The notes beneath the pieces were generated by a model. It worked only from the letters and a program-made list of their open reading frames with translations, was not told where the DNA came from and made no database searches. Source: Gammaproteobacteria bacterium (GTDB lineage: Bacteria > Pseudomonadota > Gammaproteobacteria > Pseudomonadales > Azotimanducaceae). From it: DNA of 64,000 nt. The first letter of the stretch is position 1. Each line of letters starts with the position of its first letter. A program made the translations under genes and the position numbers. Of this stretch, positions 39,449-48,090 are shown piece by piece. The stretch lies in assembly GCA_009846005.1 (NCBI GenBank), contig VXYL01000091.1:1-64000 (forward strand), in the 5' to 3' direction.

Positions 39449-40813
39449 ATGACTCGGCGGCTATGGTCATACCAAGCGCTGGCGAATGCCGTGAACGCAG
39501 GGAGTGCGGAAGGACCGGACGTTTTCGGTATCGGCATCGACTCGCGGTTGACCGAGCCTGGCGACCTTTTCGTGGCGTTGACTGGCGATCCGGGGCCGCG
39601 TTTCCAGCCGAGCACGCGTTCCGAACGAGACGGACACGACTACGCCAGGAACGCGGTCGAGAAGGGCGCGGTGGCGGTCCTAGCGCACCGCAACGGCGAC
39701 TACGGGGCGCCGACACTGTTGGTCAAGGACACCCTTGACGGGCTGTGGGATATCGGTCGCGCCGCGCGCCGACGCTTGGACGGTCCGGCGGTTGCGGTGA
39801 CCGGTAGTAGCGGCAAGACCACCTTCAAGTCGTTCGCCGCGGCTGCGCTCGGTGCGTTCGCGACGTCGGGAAGCCTCAACAACCACATCGGCGTGCCGTT
39901 GTCGCTGGGGAGAACGCCGCGTGACGCCGATGCGGCGGTGTTCGAGATCGGAACCAACCATCCCGGTGAAATCGAACCCCTGGCCCGGCTTGTGGAACCC
40001 GATGTCGCCGTCCTTTTGAACGTCCACCCGGCTCATATCGAGAACTTCGGTAGCTTGGAAGCCATTCGTCGCGAAAAGGTCTCGATCGCCAAGGGCCTGC
40101 GTTCCGGCGGCGTATTCGTCCATCCTGCAGCCCTGGTGCCCGACCACGATGGACGCTGCCTGACGTTCGGGGCGGAACACGCAGCGGACGTTCGGCTCGT
40201 CGACGTGGACGGGGAGCGTGCCGAGATCGAGACGTCCGCCGGTCGGCTGCGCGTTCCCGTCCCCGGCGGCGGCGCGCATCGCGCGTTATCCGTGTGTGCG
40301 GTTGCCGCCGTGCTCGTCGCGCTCGAGGTGCCGCCCAAGTTGATGGACCGGCTGGGCCGCCTTACCGTCCCGCGCGGTCGCGGAAACCGCATCGAGGTGG
40401 ACGGCGTGACCATCATCGACGAGAGCTACAACGCGAATCCCGCGAGCATGGCGGCGACGCTCGACGCCTTCTCTGCCGAGCCGCGGCGCCGTTTGGCCAT
40501 CCTCGGCGACATGCGGGAACTGGGTCCGGATACGCCGCGCTATCACGCGCAGCTTGCGGAACACTGCAACGCTTTGGAGGGCGTCTTCTGTGTGGGTCGG
40601 GCGATTGAAGCGCTGTACAACGCCTTGCCCGTAGGACGGCGACTAGGCCTGACCGAGCAGGCGGACGCGGAATTCGCCTCGTATTGCGCCAGGCGGTTGC
40701 AGCCTGGCGACCGCGTGCTCGTCAAGGGATCGAACACGGTTTTCTGGACCAAGCGCTTCGTGGCGATGCTTGCGCGGGAGATCGAGGGCCGCGGCGGTGG
40801 AGGTGCGCAATAG
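39449..40813 (+). CDS. murF: Mur ligase family protein, MurF-like (UDP-MurNAc-tripeptide D-Ala-D-Ala ligase)
   Basis: ATP-dependent ligase that would add D-Ala-D-Ala to the UDP-MurNAc tripeptide. The 454-residue protein has the MurF-type N-terminal domain (SRLTEPGDLFVAL), the P-loop GSSGKTT (119-125), NNHIGVPLSLGRTP, FEIGTNHPGEIEPL, NVHPAHIENFGS and the MurF signature DESYNANPASM. The ATG at 39449 gives a normal length, although the frame is open far upstream over sppA. True murF genes usually sit in the dcw cluster. This one stands alone, so it may be the sole MurF in an unusual place or a diverged paralogue with another substrate. Confidence 0.85.
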   Translation: MTRRLWSYQALANAVNAGSAEGPDVFGIGIDSRLTEPGDLFVALTGDPGPRFQPSTRSERDGHDYARNAVEKGAVAVLAHRNGDYGAPTLLVKDTLDGLWDIGRAARRRLDGPAVAVTGSSGKTTFKSFAAAALGAFATSGSLNNHIGVPLSLGRTPRDADAAVFEIGTNHPGEIEPLARLVEPDVAVLLNVHPAHIENFGSLEAIRREKVSIAKGLRSGGVFVHPAALVPDHDGRCLTFGAEHAADVRLVDVDGERAEIETSAGRLRVPVPGGGAHRALSVCAVAAVLVALEVPPKLMDRLGRLTVPRGRGNRIEVDGVTIIDESYNANPASMAATLDAFSAEPRRRLAILGDMRELGPDTPRYHAQLAEHCNALEGVFCVGRAIEALYNALPVGRRLGLTEQADAEFASYCARRLQPGDRVLVKGSNTVFWTKRFVAMLAREIEGRGGGGAQ

Positions 40814-40847
40814 GCCTACCGCGAATCCTCGTCGCGGGCGCCGTCGG

Positions 40848-40867
40848 GGCCGGGCTTGTCCCGTGCC
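40848..40867. repeat. REP-like palindrome with CTTGT loop, copy 3
   Basis: GGCCGGG pairs with CCCG-GCC (one bulged T) around the pentaloop CTTGT, 34 bases after the murF stop. It is less perfect than the copies at 1355 and 19302 but has the identical loop. Confidence 0.45.
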
Positions 40868-40945
40868 GCGGCCGCGGTCGCGTTCACGCGCGGCTGTCGA
40901 GTATGATCCCGGCTCAATCCGCTTGAAGGTCGAGCGTTCATTGGC

Positions 40946-41911
40946 ATGATCGTTGACGCCCAGGGACGACGATTCCGCAACTTGCGCGTCAGTCTGACGG
41001 CGGCGTGCAACTACGCCTGCACATATTGTGTTCCGGACGGAAAGCGCCTCCAGGCCGCAGTGGCCGAGTTGAGCGCTGCGGAGCTCCTGCGAGCCGTTCG
41101 TCTGCTTGTGGAGTCGGCGGGGATCGACAAGCTCCGCATCACCGGCGGCGAACCGCTGCTGTCGCCGAAGTTCGACGAGTTCCTGCCGGCGGTCATGAAG
41201 CTGCCCCTGAAGGACGTTTCGGTGACGACGAACGGCCAGTTCCTACCGAGGAAGGCAGACTTGATCGCTGCGTCCGGCTTGAGGCGCATCAACGTGAGCC
41301 TCGACACGTTGAACGCTCTGAAATTCCGCAGCATTGCGAAAAGCGGCGACTTGGGGACGGTTCTTTCCGGCATCGACCGAATGCTCGCCGCCAACCTCAG
41401 GGTGAAGGTGAACATGGTGCCGATGAAGTCGGCGAACGTCGACCAGATACTGCCGATGCTGGAGTACTGCCTCGAGCGGGGCATTGAACTGCGCTTCATC
41501 GAACTGATGAACATGGGCCACCTCAAGTACAGCGCCACCTACCAGCGCGATTTCTTCGGCATGGACGACATCCTTGCCCTGATCGGACAACGCTACGAGT
41601 TTGCCCGTACCGATGCCGCGTACGACTCCACGTCCGTGCGCTACGAGATTCCAGGACGGGGCGTGTTCGGCATCATCGCGAACGAGTCCGAGCCGTTCTG
41701 CGCGTCCTGCACGCGCCTGCGCCTGTCCTCCAACGGCTATCTCTACGGTTGCCTGTCCAGCACGAAGCGGCACCCGATCGCCGATCTGCTTCAACTGCCT
41801 GACGAGGCGGCCAAGACGCTCCTGCAGACGCGCTTGATGGGTGCCCTTGGCGACAAGCAGACGGTGCAGTTCAAGGGCGAAGTGACGGTCATGAAATTCA
41901 TCGGCGGCTAA
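40946..41911 (+). CDS. moaA: GTP 3',8-cyclase (molybdenum cofactor biosynthesis protein A)
   Basis: Radical-SAM enzyme for the first step of molybdopterin synthesis. The N-terminal cluster motif is CNYACTYC (Cys21, Cys25, Cys28). The second, C-terminal cluster ligands appear as CASCTRLRLSSNGYLYGC, and the protein ends in Gly-Gly, as MoaA does for catalysis. LRITGGEPLL, INVSLDTLNALKF and FIELMNMGH are conserved MoaA blocks. Length 321 is typical. No moaC, moaB or moaE follows; a MoaD-like gene lies 11 kb upstream. The next gene, DUF1285, starts 9 bases after its stop. Confidence 0.9.
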   Translation: MIVDAQGRRFRNLRVSLTAACNYACTYCVPDGKRLQAAVAELSAAELLRAVRLLVESAGIDKLRITGGEPLLSPKFDEFLPAVMKLPLKDVSVTTNGQFLPRKADLIAASGLRRINVSLDTLNALKFRSIAKSGDLGTVLSGIDRMLAANLRVKVNMVPMKSANVDQILPMLEYCLERGIELRFIELMNMGHLKYSATYQRDFFGMDDILALIGQRYEFARTDAAYDSTSVRYEIPGRGVFGIIANESEPFCASCTRLRLSSNGYLYGCLSSTKRHPIADLLQLPDEAAKTLLQTRLMGALGDKQTVQFKGEVTVMKFIGG

Positions 41912-41919
41912 CGCACCGC

Positions 41920-42456
41920 GTGCCCGCGAGCGTACTCCAAACACTGCTCGACGCCGCGCAAGATCGTAGCCTGCCTCCGGTGGAGCGGTGGAACCCGCCC
42001 CGGGAAGGAGAGATCGACATACGGATCGCCGCCAACGGCGACTGGTACCACGAAGGCGGACTGATCCGGCGCTTCGCGATCGCGAAGCTCTTCGCGACCA
42101 TCCTGCGCATCGACGACGGCGAGCACTTTCTCGTGACGCCGGCGGAGAAGCTCAGGATTCGGGTGGATGATGCGCCATTCGTGGCCACCGACATGGATAC
42201 CGACGGCGAAGGCAAGGGGCGTCGCATCCTGTTCACGACCAACGTCGAAGACGTCGTCCTCGCCGATGCCGACCACCCGATCATTGTCGAGGATCGCAAC
42301 GGCGAGCCGCGTCCCTATGTCGAGGTGCGGCGAGGATTGCGGGCGTTGATTGCACGAAGCGTGTTCTATCGTCTGGCGGACCTGGCCTGCGAAGGACCCG
42401 ACGGGGAGTTTGGCGTCTGGAGCAGCGGCACGCGATTCGCACTAGGCCGGTGCTAG
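41920..42456 (+). CDS. DUF1285 domain-containing protein
   Basis: A 178-residue cytoplasmic protein of the DUF1285 family, with PPVERWNPPREGEIDIRI, ANGDWYHEGGLIRR, KLFATILRIDDGEHFLVTP, KLRIRVDDAPFV and a C-terminal VRRGLRALIARSVFYRLADL. Members are widespread in proteobacteria; biochemical function is unknown. The start is a GTG 8 bases downstream of moaA, suggesting one transcript. Confidence 0.85.
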   Translation: MPASVLQTLLDAAQDRSLPPVERWNPPREGEIDIRIAANGDWYHEGGLIRRFAIAKLFATILRIDDGEHFLVTPAEKLRIRVDDAPFVATDMDTDGEGKGRRILFTTNVEDVVLADADHPIIVEDRNGEPRPYVEVRRGLRALIARSVFYRLADLACEGPDGEFGVWSSGTRFALGRC

Positions 42457-42554
42457 TCCGTTACCTCCGGTTACGGCGCGTTACATCGCTGGCGTTGTGC
42501 GGGCGGATCGCGAAGCGTAGGGTGCCGATGGGCGCGAACCGAGACATTTAGATA

Positions 42555-43010
42555 GTGCAGGGCGTGGGCGTTCAGACGATATCCGGGTCCCCAATCCGTC
42601 GTTGGCACAGCTTGGTCGCGTGGCTTGTCGCCGCTGCCGTGTTGAGCGCAGGGTGCACCACCTTGAAGGCGAAGCGACTGCCGCCCGAGGCGTTGCAGGC
42701 GCAAATCCGCGACGGGTCAATCCTCCAAGCCGGCGACGAGGCCAGCATTGTCACCGAGGACGGCAAGGAGCATGTCATCAAGGTGTCCGCCGTGGGACCG
42801 GACGAAATCGCGGGGACGGGGGACGGTGGCGAAAGCGTGACGGTCCTCATTGACGACGTCCTCGCATTGCGGACTCGGGAAGTCTCCGTCGGACGCACTG
42901 CGGCGGTTGGCGTGGGCGTCTACCTGCTGGTCGCCGTCGTCCTACTCGCGCTCGCATTGGACGATTTGACTGAGGACATTGTGGATGCCCTATTGGGCAC
43001 ATCCGATTAG
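42555..43010 (+). CDS. Small putative lipoprotein with C-terminal membrane helix (paralogue 1)
   Basis: A 151-residue protein not assigned to a known family. It has a basic n-region, hydrophobic core and lipobox-like LSAGC (Cys34). A compact region of about 70 residues follows, with a beta-rich pattern (LQAGDEASIVTEDGKEHVIK, VLIDDVLALRTREVS), then a C-terminal helix (GVGVYLLVAVVLLALAL). The GTG at 42555 is the likely start. The next gene encodes a similar protein, so the pair arose by tandem duplication. A lipid anchor plus a C-terminal helix suggests an envelope location. Confidence 0.6.
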   Translation: MQGVGVQTISGSPIRRWHSLVAWLVAAAVLSAGCTTLKAKRLPPEALQAQIRDGSILQAGDEASIVTEDGKEHVIKVSAVGPDEIAGTGDGGESVTVLIDDVLALRTREVSVGRTAAVGVGVYLLVAVVLLALALDDLTEDIVDALLGTSD

Positions 43011-43416
43011 TCGTCCTGCGCGTGTTCCTCAACCGTGGCGCCGGAACCGCGTTCCGCGCCTCGGTTCCGCCTCCGCCCGTGTCGTCATTCTGTTCGGGTT
43101 CTTCTCATTGGCGGGTTGCGTCAGCATCCAGAAGTTCGAGCAACCACCGCCCCTCCTCCGGGACGCTCTTCGCAACGGCGAACTCGTGACGCCGGGTCAG
43201 CACGTGTCGGTTGTCACGGCAAGCCGTGGCGAGCTGGAGTTCAGGGTCACCGAAGTCGACCGGAACGTAATCCGGGGCAGGGAGGTGGAAGTCCCGATCG
43301 ATGATATCGTCGCGTTGCAGACCCGCAGGATCGACTTCTTGGCATCGGCGAGCGTGGCTGCCGGCTGGTACGTCCTGATGGTCGCCACGGCATACCTGGC
43401 ATTGGCGTTGCACTAG
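42985..43416 (+). CDS. Small putative lipoprotein with C-terminal membrane helix (paralogue 2)
   Basis: A 143-residue homologue of the preceding gene, sharing LRxGxLxxxG, VSVVTASRGELEFRVTEVD, the VPIDDIVALQTRRID block and a C-terminal hydrophobic helix (AAGWYVLMVATAYLALAL). The lipobox SLAGC at Cys45 is better than that of its neighbour. The ATG at 42985 lies inside the end of the upstream gene (26-base overlap) and gives a long n-region; no better start exists in frame. Function is unknown. Confidence 0.55.
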   Translation: MPYWAHPISRPARVPQPWRRNRVPRLGSASARVVILFGFFSLAGCVSIQKFEQPPPLLRDALRNGELVTPGQHVSVVTASRGELEFRVTEVDRNVIRGREVEVPIDDIVALQTRRIDFLASASVAAGWYVLMVATAYLALALH

Positions 43417-43427
43417 GAACGCTGCGG

Positions 43428-45089
43428 CTACATGTTCCCGTAGTTGGGTCCGCCAGCCCCCTCCGGCGTTACCCAATTGATGTTCTGCGCCGGATCCTTG
43501 ATGTCACAGGTCTTGCAGTGCACGCAGTTCTGGGCGTTGATCTGGAAACGGGGACCGTCGGCCTCCTCGATGACCTCGTAGACGCCTGCGGGGCAGTAGC
43601 GCTGGGCCGGTTCGTCGTACAGCGGCAGATTGTCGCGGATGGGCAGGTCGGCATCGGCGAGGTTGAGATGGCAGGGCTGGTCCTCCTCGTGGTTCGTGTT
43701 CGACAGGAACACGGACGAGAGCTTGTCGAAGGACAATACGCCATCGGGTTTCGGGTAGTGGATTCGCGGCGCCTTGGCAGCCGGTTTGAGGCTCGCGTGA
43801 TCGGGCACGGTATCGCGCAGCGTGAACGGCATGCGGCCCCGCGCGACCTTCTGATCGACAACGGTATAGGCCATGCCGAACAAGGTGCCGAATTTGTGCA
43901 GGGCGGGACCCACGTTGCGCACTTGGCGCAGTTCCTTGCCTAGCCAGGAGTCGTCGACGCGGCCCCGGAAATCGTCGAGTGCGGTATGGGCCTCGCCCCG
44001 CGTAAGGGCGTCGAATACGGACTCGGCGGCCAGCATGCCGGACTTCATCGCGGTGTGGGTACCCTTTATCTTGAGCATGTTCAGGAACCCGGCGTCGTCG
44101 CCAACGATCACTGCGCCGGGCACGGTGAGCTTGGGCAGTGCCTGCAATCCGCCCTTGACGACCGCTCTCGCGCCGTAGGCAACCCGGCGCCCGCCCCGCA
44201 GCACGTCGGCGAACAGCGGGTGGTGCTTCAAGCGCTGCAGCTCGTCGAACGGCGAGAGGTGCGGGTTTTGGTAGGAAAGGTCGACGATGATGCCGAGCGC
44301 CACCTGGTTGTTCTCCTGGTGGTAGAGGAACGACCCCATGCCGGGGCTTGTCACCCGGCCGAGCGGCCAGCCGACGTTGTGCAGGATCCTGCCCGGCACG
44401 TGGTGTTCCGGATCCACATCCCAGAGCTCCTTCAAGCCGATGCCGTAGTGTTGCGGCCCGGCGTGCGCAGCGAGGTTGAACTTGGCGATGAGCTGCTTGC
44501 CGAGATGGCCGCGGCAGCCTTCGGCGAACACGGTGTACTTGGCGTGCAGTTCGTAGCCCGGCTCGAATGTCGGCTTGGGCTCGCCGCCGGCGCCGACGCC
44601 CATGTCGGAGGTGGCGACTCCCTTGACGCTGCCGTCGTCGGCGAAGAGGATCTCGCTGGCGGCGAAGCCCGGGAAGACGTTGACACCCATGTTCTCGGCT
44701 TGTTCGCCTAGCCAGCGGCAGAAATTGCCAAGGGACAAGGTGTAGTTGCCCTTGTTCTTGGTTTCCTTCGGCGGCAACCAGGACGGCAGCAGGATGCGGT
44801 TGGTGTCGTTGACCAGGTAGTAGAACAGATCGTCGGTGACCGGGACCCCCAAGGGTGCGCCTTGCTCGACGGCATCGGGGAATAGCTCGTTCAGCGCCCT
44901 AGGGTGGAGCACCGCCCCGGAAAGAATGTGGGCGCCGATCTCGGAGCCCTTTTCGACGAGACAGACATTGAGCTCGCTCCCGGCCTCGGCCCCGAGTTGC
45001 ATCAGGCGGCAAGCCGTGGCAAGGCCCGAGGGGCCTCCGCCGACGATCACGACGTCGAATTCCATCGACTCACGGGCTTGTTCGGGCAC
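43428..45089 (-). CDS. Electron transfer flavoprotein-ubiquinone oxidoreductase
   Basis: Passes electrons from reduced ETF to ubiquinone. The 553-residue protein has the N-terminal FAD motif IVGGGPSGLATACRL, LVEKGSEIGAHILSGAV, GRVTSPGMGSFLYHQENN for the quinone-site region, and the C-terminal 4Fe-4S ligands in YCPAGVYEV and NCVHCKTCDIKDP. It is a full-length single-chain enzyme of the mitochondrial/proteobacterial type. It lies near etfB and etfA but points the other way, with an MDR dehydrogenase gene in between and in the same direction. Confidence 0.96.
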   Translation of the reverse strand: MPEQARESMEFDVVIVGGGPSGLATACRLMQLGAEAGSELNVCLVEKGSEIGAHILSGAVLHPRALNELFPDAVEQGAPLGVPVTDDLFYYLVNDTNRILLPSWLPPKETKNKGNYTLSLGNFCRWLGEQAENMGVNVFPGFAASEILFADDGSVKGVATSDMGVGAGGEPKPTFEPGYELHAKYTVFAEGCRGHLGKQLIAKFNLAAHAGPQHYGIGLKELWDVDPEHHVPGRILHNVGWPLGRVTSPGMGSFLYHQENNQVALGIIVDLSYQNPHLSPFDELQRLKHHPLFADVLRGGRRVAYGARAVVKGGLQALPKLTVPGAVIVGDDAGFLNMLKIKGTHTAMKSGMLAAESVFDALTRGEAHTALDDFRGRVDDSWLGKELRQVRNVGPALHKFGTLFGMAYTVVDQKVARGRMPFTLRDTVPDHASLKPAAKAPRIHYPKPDGVLSFDKLSSVFLSNTNHEEDQPCHLNLADADLPIRDNLPLYDEPAQRYCPAGVYEVIEEADGPRFQINAQNCVHCKTCDIKDPAQNINWVTPEGAGGPNYGNM

Positions 45090-45186
45090 GGACCCTCCGT
45101 GGCAGAGCGGGTGATGCCCGATTATACGGTGGTCGCCATCGGGACATGCGGCGGGTCGGGTTGGACGTGTCGCTCTCGCAATGGCG

Positions 45187-46116
45187 TCAAGCGGTGGTCA
45201 CGACACCCTTGATGTAGCCGTCCACCTCGCCGGTGGTCACGCCGCGCATGAAGTCGGGAAACTCGTCGATGGACACGACGTGCGTGACCAGGGGCTTCAA
45301 GTCGATCACGCCGTTCTGGATGAGCCGGATCGCCGCCGGGAACGGATCCCTAACGCGTGCGGATGGCGACGAGTTGACGATGGTGATGCCCTTGCCGTGC
45401 CAGGTAGAGGGGTTGAACGTCGCTTCGGTCCCCTTGATCCACCCGAACAGGTTGATCCGCCCCCCGCGCTTCACGATGTCCGTTGCGAGGTCGAGTCCCT
45501 GCTGCGATCCGCTCGTGTCCGCGACGACATCGATGCCGCGGGAGAAGAGGTCGCGCTTGATGTCGTCGAACCCCGGTTCGGTCACGTTGTAGGCCTCGGT
45601 CGCCCCGAACTGCCGGGCGAGTTCGAGCTTGGCGTCGTCGATGTCCAGCGCGATCAGTTGGTCCGCGCCCATCCCGGCCAGCCCCTGAACCATCATCAGG
45701 CCCATGAACCCGCAACCCACCATGGCGAGTCGCTGCCCGGCCTTGAGTTCGCAGTGATCCATGCCGGTGACCACGCACGACACCGGTTCCACGATCCAGT
45801 GCTGGTCCGCCATGTTGGAGTCGGGAATCTTGTAGACGCTGCGTGCTGGCGCGTTGCGCAGTCGCCCGAAGCCGCCGCCGCAGACCCGCTGGCCGATCTC
45901 GATGCCCTCGACGCCGGGGCCGAGCTTGGTGACGTAGCCGACGCCTTCGTGGCCCGGAGGCGCGAAACCGCCCGCGCGGAATGTCTGCAGATCCCAGGAG
46001 CATATTCCGCAGGCGGAGTTCTCGACCTGGATCTCGCCGGGCCCGGGTTCGCCGATTTCCTGCTGGACGATCTCGGCGCCCCCGCCTTCGGTATAGCGGA
46101 CGTTCTTGAATTTCAT
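45187..46116 (-). CDS. Zinc-type medium-chain dehydrogenase/reductase lacking the structural zinc loop
   Basis: Predicted NAD(P)-dependent alcohol dehydrogenase, 309 residues. Catalytic-zinc ligands are likely Cys39 (ACGICSWD), His56-Glu57 (PPGHEGVGYV) and the Glu in WIVEPVSCVV. The nucleotide motif is VGCGFMGLMMVQGLAGMGA. Where related enzymes have a four-Cys structural zinc lobe, this one has only IGQRVCGGGFGRLRNAP, so that lobe is deleted, explaining the short length. The start is taken at the ATG at 46116 (MKFKNVRYTEGG); in-frame starts 21 or more bases upstream cannot be excluded. Its place beside the ETF genes may link it to acyl or alcohol oxidation; the substrate is unknown. Confidence 0.85.
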   Translation of the reverse strand: MKFKNVRYTEGGGAEIVQQEIGEPGPGEIQVENSACGICSWDLQTFRAGGFAPPGHEGVGYVTKLGPGVEGIEIGQRVCGGGFGRLRNAPARSVYKIPDSNMADQHWIVEPVSCVVTGMDHCELKAGQRLAMVGCGFMGLMMVQGLAGMGADQLIALDIDDAKLELARQFGATEAYNVTEPGFDDIKRDLFSRGIDVVADTSGSQQGLDLATDIVKRGGRINLFGWIKGTEATFNPSTWHGKGITIVNSSPSARVRDPFPAAIRLIQNGVIDLKPLVTHVVSIDEFPDFMRGVTTGEVDGYIKGVVTTA

Positions 46117-46301
46117 GGCTGGCCCGGTAAGCGACATTGTCGACATGATGGCACGAGGAGCCGTCGACATTCGAGAGCAGGGGCGTACGGACACTGCCGC
46201 CGCTTCCCTCGAATGGACGGATATAGGAAAATGCCGCGCTTCCGCCAGCGTCGCCGGTCGGTCGCATTGGCAACTTTGGGCGTCGAGAAGATCAGCACGT
46301 T

Positions 46302-47060
46302 ATGAAGGTATTGGTTCCCGTCAAGCGCGTCGTGGACGCCAACGTCAAGGTTCGGGTCAAACCCGACGGCACCGGCATCGACCTCGCCAACGTCAAGATG
46401 GCCGTCAATCCGTTCTGCGAGATCGCCATCGAGGAAGCCGTCCGGCTGCGCGAGGCCGACCTCGCGACCGAGGTCATCGCCGTCGCGGTGGGCGAGTCCA
46501 ACTGCCAAGAGCAGCTTCGCACCTGTTTGGCGTTGGGCGCGGACCGGGCGATCCTCGTGGAGACGGAACCGGACCTGGAGCCGCTCGCCATCGCCAAGCT
46601 GCTGAAGGCCATCTACGACCAGGAGCAGCCCGGGATCGTCATCCTCGGCAAGCAGAGCATCGACGGCGACAACAGCCAGACCGGCCCAATGTTCGCGGCG
46701 CTCACGGGGCTGCCGCAGGGAACCTTCGCATCGAACCTGGCGGTGAACGGCGATACTGCCGAGGTGGTTCGAGAAGTGGATGGTGGATTGCAGACGGTTT
46801 CGCTCAAGATGCCCATCGTGGTTACCACCGACCTGCGCCTGAACGAGCCGCGCTACGCATCGCTCCCCAACATCATGAAGGCGAAACGAAAGCCGCTGGA
46901 CGTGACGACGCCGGACGCGCTCGGCGTGGACGTCGCCCGGCGCACCGAAGTGGTCGATGTCGCCCCACCGCCGGAGCGTCAGGCGGGCATCAAGGTCGAG
47001 AACGTCGACGACCTCGTCGACAAGCTCACCAATGAAGCCAAGGTGATCGGACAGGGTTGA
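46302..47060 (+). CDS. etfB: Electron transfer flavoprotein beta subunit
   Basis: Forms with EtfA the AMP/FAD heterodimer that collects electrons from acyl-CoA and other dehydrogenases. The 252-residue sequence has [12 protein letters not shown] at the start, [46 protein letters not shown] and the ETF-beta signature [20 protein letters not shown]. The gene is divergent from the MDR dehydrogenase gene across 185 bases and is followed after 76 bases by etfA. Confidence 0.96.
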   Translation: MKVLVPVKRVVDANVKVRVKPDGTGIDLANVKMAVNPFCEIAIEEAVRLREADLATEVIAVAVGESNCQEQLRTCLALGADRAILVETEPDLEPLAIAKLLKAIYDQEQPGIVILGKQSIDGDNSQTGPMFAALTGLPQGTFASNLAVNGDTAEVVREVDGGLQTVSLKMPIVVTTDLRLNEPRYASLPNIMKAKRKPLDVTTPDALGVDVARRTEVVDVAPPPERQAGIKVENVDDLVDKLTNEAKVIGQG

Positions 47061-47136
47061 TCGAATCCCGTCTGGGCGTACGTCACGTACAACACGACGA
47101 GCACGCGTCTTCACGCAGAACGATGAGGAAGTCCGA

Positions 47137-48069
47137 ATGACGACATTGGTAGTAGCGGAACATGACAACGCCGCGTTGCGTCCGGTGACGTTGAACGTCG
47201 TCGCGGCGGCACAAGCCATCGGGGGCGAGTTCGACATCCTGGTCGCCGGCAGCGGCTGCGCGTCGGTGGCGGAGGAGGCCGCGGCGATCGACGGCGTTGG
47301 CAAGGTGATCCTCGCCGACGCGCCCGCCTACGAGCACGCCTTGGCCGAGAACGTCGGGAACCTGGTTGCCGGGCTCGCGGATGGATACGATCACCTCCTG
47401 GCTGCGCACACCACGACCGGCAAGAACTTCCTGCCGCGCACCGCCGCGCTGCTGGATTCGCAGATGGTCTCCGACATCATCGGCGTGGAGTCTGCGGATA
47501 CCTTCCTACGTCCGATCTACGCGGGCAACGCCATTGCAACGGTGCGGTCCAGCGATGCCAAGAAGGTCGTTTCGGTGCGCGGTACGGGATTCGATCCTGC
47601 TCCCGCGGGTGGCGGTTCGGGAACCATCGAAGCGGTTGATGCCGTGCACGATGCCGGCGTTTCCGACTTCGTGGGCGAAGAGATCGCCAAGTCCGAACGG
47701 CCTGAACTGACGTCGGCGACCATCGTCATCTCAGGGGGCCGGGGTATGCAGAGTGGCGACAACTTCGCGTTGCTCGAAGGGATCGCCGACAAGCTCGGTG
47801 CCGCGATTGGGGCGTCGCGGGCCGCAGTGGACGCGGGTTTCGTGCCCAACGACATGCAGGTCGGGCAGACTGGCAAGATCGTCGCCCCGGAACTCTACAT
47901 CGCAGTTGGCATCTCCGGCGCCATACAGCACCTCGCAGGGATGAAAGACTCGAAGGTGATCGTCGCCATCAACAAGGACGAGGACGCGCCGATCTTCCAG
48001 GTGGCCGACTACGGGCTAGTGGCCGACTTGTTCCAGGCATTGCCGGAGCTCGAAGCCGCGTTGGACTGA
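47137..48069 (+). CDS. etfA: Electron transfer flavoprotein alpha subunit
   Basis: FAD-carrying partner of EtfB. The 310-residue protein shows [20 protein letters not shown], the C-terminal FAD domain with [20 protein letters not shown] and [20 protein letters not shown], and [20 protein letters not shown], the ETF-alpha signature. With ETF-QO nearby, the complete electron path from flavin dehydrogenases to quinone is encoded within 5 kb. It converges on pyrB with 21 bases between the stops and no obvious terminator. Confidence 0.96.
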   Translation: MTTLVVAEHDNAALRPVTLNVVAAAQAIGGEFDILVAGSGCASVAEEAAAIDGVGKVILADAPAYEHALAENVGNLVAGLADGYDHLLAAHTTTGKNFLPRTAALLDSQMVSDIIGVESADTFLRPIYAGNAIATVRSSDAKKVVSVRGTGFDPAPAGGGSGTIEAVDAVHDAGVSDFVGEEIAKSERPELTSATIVISGGRGMQSGDNFALLEGIADKLGAAIGASRAAVDAGFVPNDMQVGQTGKIVAPELYIAVGISGAIQHLAGMKDSKVIVAINKDEDAPIFQVADYGLVADLFQALPELEAALD

Positions 48070-48090
48070 CGCTGGGCCGTAGCGGACGCT

